Shown: positions 1 through 10,131, counted from the first letter of the stretch. The stretch is DNA of 21,722 nt from Pelargonium nanum (GCA_036897485.1 JAYMTF010001713.1:1-21722), one strand, 5' to 3'. Made by a program: numbers and translations. Notes: generated by a model not told the origin, from the letters alone.

Positions 1-333
1 CTACTCGAGGGCCAACTTCATAGTTTCAACAAGTACATGTACTATGGTGACAATTTACCCTATATATTTTTATTAAGTACTGGTTTTAAATATAAATTAC
101 ATTCCTGATCTAATATATTTTTTTTGAATAAAATCTCAAGAACTTTCTTAAGATCTAATATTTAAATTTACATATCATATATATCCATTAGGGTAATGTT
201 ACTTAATTAAGCAGCATTTGTCATATATTAACAATGTAGCCAACAGAATCTATCAATGTAGTTTCTGCCACATCTTTTATTGAAGAACTCGCGGGAACTC
301 GTCGGACAAGTCAGAATAGAAGTAACGCCAGAG

Positions 334-548
334 TAGAATGGAAGTAAGTCGGACACAGACAAAAGGTTTGCAACAGGAAATTGTACTTGCTATATCCAGT
401 TTTAGCATTCAACTTGTCAGGATACGTTCGTATTTGAATATGGATATAGTGGAACGTTAGGATAGAATGGAAGTAAGTCCAACATAGACAAAAAACTTGC
501 TAACTAGAAAATTGTACTTGTCATTTGCAGTTTTAGTATTCAACTGAC
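334..548. repeat. Degenerate direct repeat, two main units
   Basis: The segment 334-416 recurs at 463-548, about 129 bp further on. Both begin with TAGAATGGAAGTAAGTC, share a GACAAAAA-like block and an AAATTGTACTTG block, and end with CAGTTTTAG.ATTCAACT. A third, partial unit lies at about 312-328 (AGAATAGAAGTAACGCC). The copies have diverged visibly, so the duplication is not recent. Confidence 0.6.
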
Positions 549-560
549 TTGTAGCAAAAG

Positions 561-636
561 GGAATTGCGGCGTTACAAATATAAAGTATAAAATATTATT
601 TTTTACGGAATTGCGACGAAATTCCGCCGCAATTTC
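561..636. repeat. Short inverted repeat with nested hairpin
   Basis: GGAATTGCGGCG at 561-572 is matched by its near-exact reverse complement CGCCGCAATTTC at 625-636 (11 of 12). A smaller hairpin, CGGAATT / AATTCCG, lies inside at about 606-626. It may be a remnant of a small element. I cannot assign a family. Confidence 0.4.
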
Positions 637-702
637 TTAGAAAAAATTAAGACATGATTACCAATTTTTCACTGCATCTAGCTATCTTATAATTTATCGT
701 TA

Positions 703-868
703 AATTTTCGTAAGTTAATATTAATGAAAAAATACACACAGTTTATCATCACGTGAGAAAAATGTGAACCTAATATCAACTTTCCTATATCTCAAATGTT
801 AACATGTGTGCACATTTTTCTTACACAATAAGAGTGTATTTTTCCGTAAGTTTTAACTTACAAAAATT
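703..868. mobile_element. Foldback MITE-like element (~166 bp)
   Basis: The terminal segments AATTTTCGTAAGTTAA (703-718) and TTAACTTACAAAAATT (853-868) are near-perfect inverted repeats. Two further arm segments pair in the correct order: GAAAAAATACAC (about 726-737) with GTGTATTTTTCC (834-845), and GAGAAAAATGTG (755-766) with CACATTTTTCTT (811-822). The whole unit can fold into one long imperfect hairpin with only a short central loop, typical of foldback MITEs. I could not identify a clear target site duplication. Confidence 0.6.
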
Positions 869-1187
869 GAAGGACAACATAAAAAATAATTAAATACACA
901 AAAAATAATAATTTGGTAGTTACATATATTTTTTTTAACAATTTTGCCTAATTACCCTTACTTTTATTTATGGACTTTATTCAGATTAAAAGGGTAAATT
1001 TTTTACACATATTAAAGAAGAAGAAAAAAGAAAAGGACAAATTGAGCTAAGAAAAAGAAAAAAGAAAAAGATACGAAAAGACAAAATGGGTAATTGATGA
1101 CATGGCGGGAAGGAGGAAAGACACAGAATACGGGCAGGGGTAGAACTGTAGATGACCAGTTCTGCGTATATTCAAAGCGAGCGTTGA

Positions 1188-1247
1188 TTTATATATTGCC
1201 TTCCGCTCTCTCACTGAGCTCTTCTCTTCTCTTCTCTGTCCTCTCCA
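1188..1247 (+). promoter_or_regulatory. RFWD3 core promoter and leader
   Basis: A TATA box (TTTATATATT, 1188-1197) is followed by a pyrimidine-rich stretch (CTCTTCTCTTCTCT, about 1221-1236) typical of plant transcription starts. This puts initiation about 25-35 bp after the TATA box and leaves a short leader before the ATG at 1248. No ATG lies between the TATA box and 1248, which supports that start codon. Confidence 0.65.
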
Positions 1248-4200
1248 ATGGCGCGCAACTTCCAATTCCCTCCTCCTCCACCTGGTCGCTTCGCCGCTGC
1301 ATTTCAACTTCCACGGCCCTTTCAACGGCCAATTTCTGCTCCACCCGTCGACGATACCGTCCCGGCTCCGATGCTCATCGACGGCGAAGAACCGAACACC
1401 GATCACCTTATGACCAGAAGAGAGAGCGGAGGAGAAGCGACTTCTTCTCCTTCCTCTTCATCTGCGAAAGCGAGTTCAGAAGCCTCACCGGAACCGGGGA
1501 CGAGAAAGAGAGAATTGCCCAATATGGATGCACTGTCTTGTTCTATATGCATGGAGCCATGGACCTCCCAAGGCGATCATCAAGTCTGGTTAGTTTAATT
1601 CTGGATGATATTTGCTTTGAGGAGGACAATTTGGCATGATTGTGATGTTGAATTTCGCGGAATTCGAATGTTTTGGTGTGTTCTTAAGATGTTGGAGTTT
1701 CTGAAATTTAATTATTTCAGTTACAGGTTTCAACTACTATCGAGATGATTGTTGATGTTTTGTGTGTTAAAGCTAATCATTCTGTGCTTTTATTTGAAGT
1801 ATATATAGTTCAAGTCTCAATTTCTAGTCAAATTTAAATTTGTATTGGTTATTTTTATTTGTATCAAAGTTTTGAAATTAACAGATGAATTATGTATTTG
1901 GGTTGAAGTAACAAATCTTACACATATGTATATGATGCTATTTTTATTTCGTTTAAAGTTTATGGGTCTGATCTTCATCAATGTCACTTGTCTTTCTGTA
2001 TGCATAAATGGAACTTACAAACTTTATTGAATGCAGTTGTCTTCCTTGCGGGCATGTTTATGGTCTATCTTGTATTACTATATGGATTCAACATCGGGGA
2101 TGTAATTCAAAGGTAGTTTTGCTGCATGCACTTTATCATTTACTTGTGTATAATAGAAAAAGTGGATACACACTTCCTATCCTTTATGCATTATTTTTTC
2201 CTTACAGTGTCCTCAGTGCAACGGAAGTTGCATGTTGAAAGATGTAAGAAAAATTTATGCATCTCCGGTAGTTGTTCTTGATGACGGTCTACAACAGGTA
2301 GGCTCATGTATTATTTCTCGTCAATGTATTATCTCTCGTCAATGTATGTAGGGTAGAGAATCACAGAAACTTGTTTTGAGTTAGGGCTCTAATCTTCTTG
2401 CAGAAAGTTGAATCTCTTGAATCTGAAATTGGGTCTCTCAAGGCTGAGGTGAGAAAATCAAACTCAGCTGCATTTTAGTATGCTGGCTCTATGCAATGCT
2501 TATCATTCATTGTCATATGTTTTTTTGGTAGATAATTTATTAACTATTAGAATTAACAAGTAGTTATCAAGTTGTATTGTATTAAAGGACACGTGGAATA
2601 TGGAAATAAAGGTAGTAGCATACATTTGATTTCACTTTTAAAAGCTAAACAATTGAAACTATACTATTAATGTTACCAAATTTCAAGCAATGCAAAGATA
2701 CATTAAAAAAAAGGAAACATTTTATCCTTATAATAATTTGCAATAAGTGAAACATATATATATACATATGAGGAAAAGGAATCTAAGCCAAATATTTTAT
2801 GGCTTAGGCCAAGTCAAACCAATAAGGTGATGACATCTCATTAAATTTCATTCATACCCACCCAAGTGAATTGGTGGGAGCAGAGCGACCAGCCCAGATT
2901 CATGATTTTTAATGATGAGGTGTCGTTATTTCATTAATGGCTTAGCCTAAGCCAAATAAATCTTGGCTTAGTATCCTTGCTTTCACATATATATATATAT
3001 ATATATTATTTAATTAATAGTATTATTAGTTAGGGATTGAGGATCCTAAGCCAAATTATTTTTGGCTTAGGCTAATTCATTAATGAGGTGATTACACTTC
3101 ATTACAAATCTTGGATCCGTGCGGGTCGCTCCGCTCCCATCAATTCACTTGGGTGGGTATGGATGAAATTAAATGAGGTGTTATCACCTCATTGGTTTGG
3201 CTTAGGCTAAGCCACAAATTAGTTGGCTTAGATTCCTTATTCTCTTATTAGTTATTCAATTTAGAGCGATGCTGAATTGATTACATTGAATATCGTTTGG
3301 GTGGACTTTATCACTGTATCGTTCTCTATGCATATATTTGGCACTGCTTGGCTTATTATTTTACTTGAGATCGGAGATGAATATCCACAACAGATCATGG
3401 AAACAAACCTGACAGGCTTCTAAGATGGTCCTATTTTGTGGCAACCTCTGTATGACTTAAATTCTGCCTTCTTTCATCACCACATAATCTGGGCATGTTA
3501 CTTGAGTGAGTTTAAGGCCTGGTGGCCTGAAACGAGCTCAGGTGGTTATCATTTACAACCTTATCTGGTAGAGGGAATAAAAGGAAGATGAAAGGAATCC
3601 TTCTCGTATATGTTCTATTTTCCATTTCGTATTTGAGGGATGATCAAGGTCTTGCTAGTTCTGCATGTACTTAGCTCCTTACGTATCTCTGAAATTTGAC
3701 CTTTAAATTTTTTTTTTCTTTTTGAAAGTTTGCTGCCACACAAACCCAAGAAAGAAGTAACATGCATAAATAATAAGACTATGTTCTGTATGTTGGATGA
3801 TATGTGATGTGTTTTATGGACTTAGTTAAAACTTGGTTGTTCTGCAGAGTGCAGCTTGCAGAAATTCTATATTAGCCCTTGATTTCTTGTGCAGAGAGCT
3901 AATTTGCTAGGCTTACAAGATAATTTGCTCAATCTACAAGATAAATTGCTCAAGGACTTGCACCAACTCAAGGAGGTATTATAATTGTAGTTTAGAACTT
4001 ATATTTGCTGGCAACATCGTCTTGATTTCCTCTTTTCTACTTTTCTGTTCTTTATAAACATCATATACTTTAGTAGCACTTCTCACCTTTCCAGTTTCAA
4101 AACATGATATCAGTTTGTTAAACTATTACTGATTAAGGATATGTATACCCACAATATTGCCTACCTAGTATACCTTTCTCAGCTTTTCGGCTAACCTGAT

Positions 4201-7200
4201 ATTAGACTAAATATCTATTGAGTGTGTTCATTTCCCTTCTCTCTCTCTCTCTCTCTCTCTCTTTTCTGTTGAATTTGGAGTTTAATAATGGTTTTTTAGA
4301 ATTTGACTTGGTTGAAAAATTTATTACTTGGACAGACTGTGAATCAACCTCTAGGATCCGCCACTGCTGGGGAAGCCCAACGAATAATTTATGGTAACCT
4401 TTCTGTTTAATGAACATTTGCAAATTAGGTATTTTTAATTTTCATAACTTCTTTGCTTCATGTTCACTTCTACAGCTTTGGCTGCTAGCCTGTTTATGTG
4501 CATTTGTGATGGAGAGTCATAAATATGTTACCTTATTTTTGCATCCTTAAAAAGTATCCAGTCATATAGTGGGCCACATAGTTGTTGGGTTATAACTTAT
4601 AACACATGTTCTTAAGGATGGTATAATAACAACCTTATTACTACAGAAACCAACTAGGGAAAAGTATAAATGTGAGCCACGACGTGAACATGTTTGCTCC
4701 ATTATCACACATAAGATGGAGCAACCAGCTCTGTTCAAGGTCTATTAAGTTCTCTGATTCTAAGCAATGTGCTCTGCTATGGTCGGTGCTTTTACCAGAT
4801 CTGAATATTCTATTGAGTGTACTCTCTGATTGTTACTTAATCACTTTTGTTGTCTTGCATTTTTATATGCCTGCTCATAACAAGTGCACGTTCCATTTCT
4901 CTGCTAAAAATCTACTAGTCTCTCATTTTGATGATTGAAGTTTTCTTTCCTGTAATAGTAATAGCTAATCATAACTGTAATATTACTACTGATATTGATA
5001 ACGCAGGACATCACTATAGCCCAAATCTTAATAAGGGAGGTGTCCGCTGCAACTTCATATTAGAGGTGTGTGTGGTTCTATGCTTTTTTGTTTACTAGTT
5101 ACATTTTCTTAGTTATTGAGCTAATAGTTACAAGGCGCAGTCAAATGTTCTTATAGTATTGACAGGCCTCAACATTGGGAAAAGATTTCATTTGTAACTA
5201 ATTGTTTGTAGTTTTAGGCTTTTTCGTACGGGATTACCTGCTTAATGCCGTTAGCTTTTACCATTTTCTAGTTCTGTTACTTGATATCAATAATAAGCTT
5301 ACGTACTCAATGTGTTTTGATTTTTGTATTTGTAATTTTGGCAGCATGAGTTGCAAATTGAAGGCGCAAGGCTTTTTGATATGGATGTTTCTTATCAGCA
5401 TCTGCTCCTTGCTCGAAGGATTTCTGGTTTGGGCGGTACATATATGCTTAACAAAGTAAAGTTTTTTAACCAAATGCAAAACTGTGTTTGGCAGCTTAAT
5501 TTTCACGTTTATGAGTTTATACATATCCAGCTTGTTTTTGATTAATGACTAATGAGGTTCTTGTCTCACAGATTAACTTGATCAATCCCCACGAAAATGA
5601 AGATATACAGCTTCCTGTTAGTATAAAAGCTGTAAAGGATCTACAAGTTTCTCCATGTGGCAGACTTGCTCTTTTAGCTTCACTTGGGAAGAAACTATCA
5701 ATTTTTAGGTGTGCTTTCTGTACGCAGTACAAATACGCAAGGTTCTTTATGATTTTTCTCGCTTTTGGAATTGATTTAACTTGGTTTATTTCATTCTTTC
5801 AGCATGGGAATAGACAAGGTCACCATGTCTTATGATTTACCGGTATTCTCGTCTTCTAATTTCTAGCCTTTGTGAACTTGTCTGATGTTTTTTTGTTACT
5901 TTGTTTACTTTGAAATATTATTGCTCTAAAAGCATTCATTCTTTTTCAAATTTTCTATTAGAACTTAATAATAAGTTATGACCAATTCAACAGCTCATCC
6001 TAGTATTGCACAGCTCATATGGACTATAACATGTACTTCAGTACTTCTTGGACTTATCTGAATTATTCTTTTTGTTAATGATTGTTACTGATGCCATATT
6101 TTGCTATTATTAATGAAGAACCAGGGGAAAGTTTAGGCTTCTCTTTTAAGGCAGGGAAAAGTATGTAAAAACTGCAAGCCTGCAACGCAGTGTGTAGAAA
6201 GTACAGGAAGAGTACCAAGTAGTGAAAGTCTGAGGCTTTTTATGCAGTCAGATGTTCTCTGGGCTATTTTATTCTCTTACCTTAGTCAATTGTGAACTGT
6301 ACTTCTAGCTTCTAGGGTCATTGATTATTATTATTTCTTTTCTTTTTTCTCAGTTTATTTTTTCTTTCTTGGGAAAGCATAGTGGTGGCTTATTTAACTA
6401 CTGTCAGCTCAGAAAAATAAAATAAGGTTCATTTGAGAAAAGGATCTGTTTTTAAATTAAAATTATTCAGTTCTACTACTCAACAAGAAATTATTAATTA
6501 TATGACTTAACTTTTACTTGTTTGGAAGTTCCATTGCTAACCTTTTGAAAATTCCCAGGGTCCAGCTTGGTCGTGTTCATGGGATGTTAACCATTCACAT
6601 ATTCTGTATGCTGGTTTACAGGTTTGACCCTCAACTCATTAAATAGTACTTCGTTCTGTGGATTTATTTATCATATTAACTTCCATTTTTCTTCTGTCTT
6701 TACTTCTTCATCGGCAAATTGTTTTGTCATTGTAATGCTCGGTATAATTTGTTATAGGTGTTTGCAAAACCATTTTTTTATGAACTTATTTGATAGCCCT
6801 TTTTTTCTCTTCTCGATTTTGCAGAATGGTATGCTTTTGGTGTTTGACATGCGTCGAGCTATAAACCCTCTATTATCCATGGTTGGGCTGACCCGCCGAC
6901 CAATTCATACCATACACTCCCTTGCATATGTCCCTGCTATTCACTGCAGTGCTAAAAAACTGCTCACTGCTTCTTCTGTTGGCCCATGTCTGTGGAATGC
7001 AACTAGCGCTGAAGAAAGGTTAGTCTTTATGAATGAGCTATAATATATTCATGGGTTTTTACGTACTCCATCCGTCTCGAAATGAGTGTCCACTTTCCTG
7101 TTTTTGTAAAAAATAAGGTATATAGTTATTTAGAGATGGATTTCCCCCCTTCTACCCCCATGTGCTCTTAATATCACAAATTCAAGAGATGCTAAATAAC

Positions 7201-8154
7201 TTATCCCAGGGATATTGTTGCTAATTCATACATAACTAACCAAAAGGGAAAGTGCACATTCATTTTGAATGATTTTATTTATTTATTTTTTTATATAAAG
7301 AAAGTGGACACTCATGTTGGGATAAGTATCTTTTCTTCGTACTATATATAAGGCTGAACTCTTAGAAATTTTTGTGGTTGTTTTCTCTATTTAATTCTAT
7401 CGAATCATAAGTTCATTGTGCCGTAGAAGCCCCTCTTGGCTACAGCCTCTCCAGTATTAACTTTTCATAATTTTTGTTTTACAATTTGCAAAGTATTAGT
7501 TCAGAACTGTCGCAAGTATATACAATACCATTTAAATTATTTTCTTTTTATTTCACATCCTATGTCTGAGACTGAAGATTCTACTTCCATGCTTAATCAT
7601 CATTCATACAAATATCTGAGTGTTCTAACACACATTTATATTTTTACTGAAGACCGTACATGGTTCCTGGTCTGGACAATCAAGACACTTGTATATCTCT
7701 TGCTTATGGGCCTTCCAGTGACGACATTGTGGCTTCATATCGCCCCAGGGTTCAGGCATCCAATGAAAGAATTAGTCGTTTATCTTCATCTTTCAACTCA
7801 CCTGCTGTTGTTGGACTAGGGAGAATGTGCTCTCAGGTTCTTGTCAAGAGGGTAGCTGGTATCTTTTATCGTAACTTGGGATCTGCACCTGCCCAATTGA
7901 TTGATGCTCAAATTACTAAATCTGCAATCATAAATGTAGACAACTGCTCACCATTATTTGCATATGGAGATCAAGTGACAAATGGATTGACATTGCGAGA
8001 ATTGCCTAGTCTGTCAGTGAGTCAGAATCTTAAACCACATCAGCATCCTATCCTTGATGTGAAGTATGCACACTCTCAGGGCCCTGGTAATGGTATGCTC
8101 GGTTGCATAAGTGAAAACAAATTACAAATTTTCTCTGCAAAGATCTGCCAGTAA
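1248..8154 (+). CDS. RFWD3: E3 ubiquitin ligase RFWD3-like protein (RING + coiled coil + WD40), 13 coding exons
   Basis: Exons: 1248-1588, 2037-2112, 2208-2297, 2404-2448, 3895-3975, 4336-4393, 5007-5065, 5345-5455, 5572-5708, 5803-5842, 6559-6621, 6825-7018 and 7653-8154. All introns are GT-AG and phases agree, giving 598 residues. The disordered Pro/Ser-rich N-terminus (1-95) leads into a RING: C98-x2-C101, C118-G-H120, C126, C140-P-Q-C143. The CGH-x5-C spacing is the one I recall for animal RFWD3. Leu/Glu/Lys-rich heptads (about 170-211) suggest a coiled coil. The WD40 region (about 250-598) contains the blocks WSCSW and ILYAGLQNGMLLVFDMR, which closely match human RFWD3. Known role of the animal family: a nuclear E3 ligase that ubiquitinates RPA and RAD51 in replication-fork and crosslink repair. 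A similar plant role is inference. Introns host several MITEs, but the coding frame is undamaged. The orthology call is strong; exact exon ends are by eye. Confidence 0.93.
2776..2978 (+). mobile_element. MITE copy 1 in RFWD3 intron 4
   Basis: A unit of about 203 bp is bounded by AAGGAATCTAAGCCAA (2776-2791) and its inverted counterpart TTGGCTTAGTATCCTT (2963-2978). Each end is itself a small hairpin, because CTAAGCCA is followed a few bases later by TGGCTTAG (2783-2808 and 2947-2971). The interior matches the element at 3039-3238 in reverse orientation. It has no coding capacity. I cannot name the superfamily. Confidence 0.8.
2987..3006. repeat. (AT)n microsatellite
   Basis: About ten AT dinucleotides, continuing into AT-rich sequence, separate the two inverted MITE copies in RFWD3 intron 4. 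Confidence 0.9.
3039..3238 (-). mobile_element. MITE copy 2, inverted relative to copy 1
   Basis: This element of about 200 bp runs from GAGGATCCTAAGCCAA (3039-3054) to TTGGCTTAGATTCCTT (3223-3238). Its reverse complement aligns with the element at 2776-2978, including a shared core with the motif CATACCCACCCAAGTGAATT and a GGGAGC(G/A)GAGCGACC block. It has the same double-hairpin ends. Two copies in opposite orientation about 60 bp apart mean the RFWD3 pre-mRNA can form a long stem within intron 4. Confidence 0.8.
4238..4262. repeat. (TC)n microsatellite
   Basis: A perfect TC dinucleotide run of about 12 units in RFWD3 intron 5, about 75 bp before the exon at 4336. It may add to the polypyrimidine character of the intron, but the acceptor has its own sequence. 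Confidence 0.9.
7064..7343. mobile_element. Stowaway-like (Tc1/mariner-type) MITE in RFWD3 intron 12
   Basis: The left end TACTCCATCCGTCTCGAAAT closely resembles the CTCCCTCCGTCCC ends of plant Stowaway MITEs. Just inside it, ATGAGTGTCCACTTTC is matched by its reverse complement GAAAGTGGACACTCAT near the right end (about 7300-7315). The right terminus (about 7316-7343) is more decayed than the left, so I place the outer boundary only roughly. It is AT-rich inside, without coding capacity, and lies wholly in an intron. Confidence 0.75.
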
Positions 8155-8156
8155 AG

Positions 8157-8716
8157 GTATGCATATCATTTCAAATTAATTACTGCTGTTTTAACTTAAA
8201 TATGATTCATAAAATGAGCTTTTTCCTTCACTGGGATCTAAAACTATTGTGACTTTCATGCTGAGAAAATGCCACTAGTATAGTTGTGCTTTTTTTGGTT
8301 TAACATTAACTATGGCTACCCTCAACCCGGAGGATCATTCCAGTGGTTAAAACACGAGACCTTGAGACCTCCATATTAGAGGTCTCATGCTCGAAACCTA
8401 TCGAGTGTTGAGATAGGGTAAACTAGGAAAGGCAAGGGCTAGGCTAGCTATCCCTTGGTAGCCTAGGCTCATTGAACCTCATACCGAACATAAAAAAGAA
8501 AAAAAAAACGATAATACAATTATGCTTTCATCCCAAGATATCAACTGCAGATATTAGTAAAGTTGTCTCTGTCGATTCTGCTAGAACATCATAATATAAG
8601 TCGGTAAAACTTTGTATCTGTGATGAAGTGACCTATAATTATTGTTTAGAATTTACACGAGGATTGTTTGGCAACACGAGCCTACCAGTCCTTACTGTTT
8701 CTTTTTACATGTACAG
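8157..8716 (+). other. Probable RFWD3 3'UTR intron
   Basis: The stop codon TAA (8152-8154) is followed two bases later by a good donor, AAAG|GTATGC. A plausible acceptor, GTACAG, ends at 8716 and leads into less AT-biased sequence (from 8717) that would form the last 3'UTR exon. The exon junction would lie only about 2 nt after the stop, too close to mark the mRNA for nonsense-mediated decay. Transcript evidence would be needed for certainty. Confidence 0.55.
8326..8509 (+). mobile_element. tRNA-derived SINE with poly(A) tail
   Basis: The 5' part looks tRNA-derived. An A-box-like CAGTGGTTAAAACACGAG begins at 8341, and a B-box-like GCTCGAAACCT (8389-8399, one mismatch to GWTCRANNC) follows about 30 nt later. 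A tRNA-unrelated body follows, ending in an A-rich tail interrupted by one G (about 8491-8508). The length of about 180 bp suits plant SINEs. The 5' boundary is approximate and I could not find a clear target duplication. It lies inside the probable RFWD3 3'UTR intron. Confidence 0.65.
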
Positions 8717-8977
8717 GTCTACAGGTGGAACAACTTCTGAAGTGCTTTTCAATGTCTCTGGTTGTCATATATAGATAGGTTTAATTATAGGATTTATCAT
8801 GAATGGATATATATATATAACAGAATGTATATATAGATTAGGTCTGAAATCAAATAGGCTTTTGATGTATATATGGTTCTATTAAGTCTGAGATCAAGGA
8901 GGCTTTTGTTAGATTTGGTCAGGTTTTGTATAATTTGTCTAATCTCAAAAAATTAAATGATAATATTCATTTAAAGC

Positions 8978-8988
8978 AAAAAAAAAAA
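8978..8988 (-). terminator. Pol III terminator of tRNA-Tyr
   Basis: Eleven A's on the plus strand read as a run of T's immediately after the tRNA 3' end on the minus strand, a strong RNA polymerase III stop. Confidence 0.9.
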
Positions 8989-8989
8989 T

Positions 8990-9081
8990 TCCGACCTGCC
9001 GGATTCGAACCAGCGACCTAAGGATTTCTATTAGGATTGTCCCACTACAGTCCTCCGCTCTACCAACTGAGCTAAGGTCGG
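8990..9081 (-). tRNA. tRNA-Tyr (GUA), with 19-nt intron
   Basis: The reverse complement folds as a full cloverleaf. The acceptor stem is CCGACCT / AGGTCGG plus the discriminator A. The D arm carries GCTCAGTTGGTAGAGC, which is also the A box. The anticodon stem is GAGGA / TCCTT, with anticodon GTA at 9046-9048. The T arm includes GGTTCGAATCC, the B box. After position 37 there is a 19-nt insertion (9026-9044), the canonical site for nuclear tRNA introns; plant tRNA-Tyr genes always carry one. The mature form is 73 nt before CCA addition. Upstream (minus strand) there is a CAA motif within 10 nt of the 5' end, typical for plant tRNA start sites. The gene looks fully functional. Confidence 0.97.
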
Positions 9082-9860
9082 TCCTGTTGTCATATGTCGA
9101 ATTTAGTTATATCAACTTATTTTTGGTCAATATATTTTGCTCCACAATGAACCTCAGTTTTCATTTGGATTCAATGCTCTTGAAGTCCCAACTAAATCTT
9201 CTTTCCTCTTTTCTTCTCTACCAAAATGTTGACCCACCAATATATATTCCAAGTGTTACCTAACACAATCCATGCATTTTCTTGATGTATAATGATAATA
9301 TAGTATCTTATTCTTCGACCACCTTTCTCAATTATGGATCACATAACAAATATAATTATACCACGCACCAAAAAATTTACAATGAAAATAAACCATATGC
9401 TTAACTATAGTGTTCAAATAAACTGAGCTTTTAAAAGAAAGAAAAACAAATATACGAAAAATTTATGGTTTATATCTTTTTTATAGACAATACTATCGAC
9501 ACCTAACCTTTTAAAAATTACATAATATTTACAGTTCGGATCATCGACCAATACAGTTAGTCACCCGGTCAAATAAATTCTTTTACAACTAAAGTAATCT
9601 TAAAAAAAAAAAGAACAACCAACTCATCTTCATTCCAATCATATGCATTTTTACTTGAGAAGGAAAATTTGGAATGGGTTACCAACATTGTTCAAGTGGC
9701 TCAAAGCCATTACATACCTACCTAACTTTTCTTTTTGGCCTTTTTAGTCTTTTAATAAATAGACAAATAAAAAAGAGGAGTTGAATTATGAAATGTCCGA
9801 AGCACCCTCCTTAAGACAACACCCACGCGCATTCAGATTAATAATATGAAGGGCAATTTG
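9082..9860. other. AT-rich intergenic region between tRNA-Tyr and the DUF4050 gene
   Basis: I see no gene, repeat family or RNA structure I can support. The region separates the minus-strand tRNA from the plus-strand gene, so it must contain the upstream signals of both. Confidence 0.5.
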
Positions 9861-9949
9861 GTCATTCCGCAATGAAAAATAATGGTTTATCCGATATGTC
9901 AATATATCCGAATCAGATCCACGTCAACCAGAGGAGAGAGAAAACTTGC

Positions 9950-10131
9950 GGAAAACGAAAACAACATGCCACCAAAACCAGAAACATACCCAGCAAATCA
10001 CCTTCTTCTTCTCCTCCAAATTTACTACTTTTATTTATATTTTGCGTCTTCGCAACGTTCGTCCCAAACAGACCCAACCCTTTGTATCCAAATCCAACGT
10101 CTTCCCTCAGATTTGTCTCCCCAGATTCGAG
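9950..10131 (+). promoter_or_regulatory. Probable promoter/first leader exon of the DUF4050 gene
   Basis: The sequence turns pyrimidine-rich with CTTCTTCTTCTCC runs (about 10001-10015), a possible TATA element (TATTTATATT, about 10030-10040) and C-rich leader-like sequence. It ends in a good donor, TTCGAG|GTATGA, at 10131/10132. This is the usual look of a plant 5' leader with a leader intron. Small open frames overlapping here have no recognisable protein character. The exact transcription start is unknown. Confidence 0.4.

Larger units (their letters stand above)
1..1180. other. AT-rich intergenic region upstream of RFWD3
   Basis: I see no coding region here. The stretch holds a degenerate direct repeat (about 312-548), a small nested inverted repeat (561-636), a foldback element (703-868) and a purine-rich A/G tract (about 1010-1085). 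An open frame beginning at 1094 is only the out-of-frame shadow of RFWD3 exon 1 extended upstream past the TATA box. Confidence 0.6.

Noticed and set aside
1047-1406. Minus-strand open frame of 119 codons
   Set aside because: It is antisense to RFWD3 exon 1 and its promoter. Its basic composition reflects the pyrimidine-rich plus strand, and no domain is visible.
1094-1639. Long open frame (181 codons) overlapping the RFWD3 start
   Set aside because: It is out of frame with the clear RING-encoding exon, starts before the TATA box and runs through the exon 1 donor into the intron.
4672-4938. Open frame of 88 codons in RFWD3 intron 6
   Set aside because: It lies wholly inside an intron whose flanking exons join in phase, and it has no recognisable motif.
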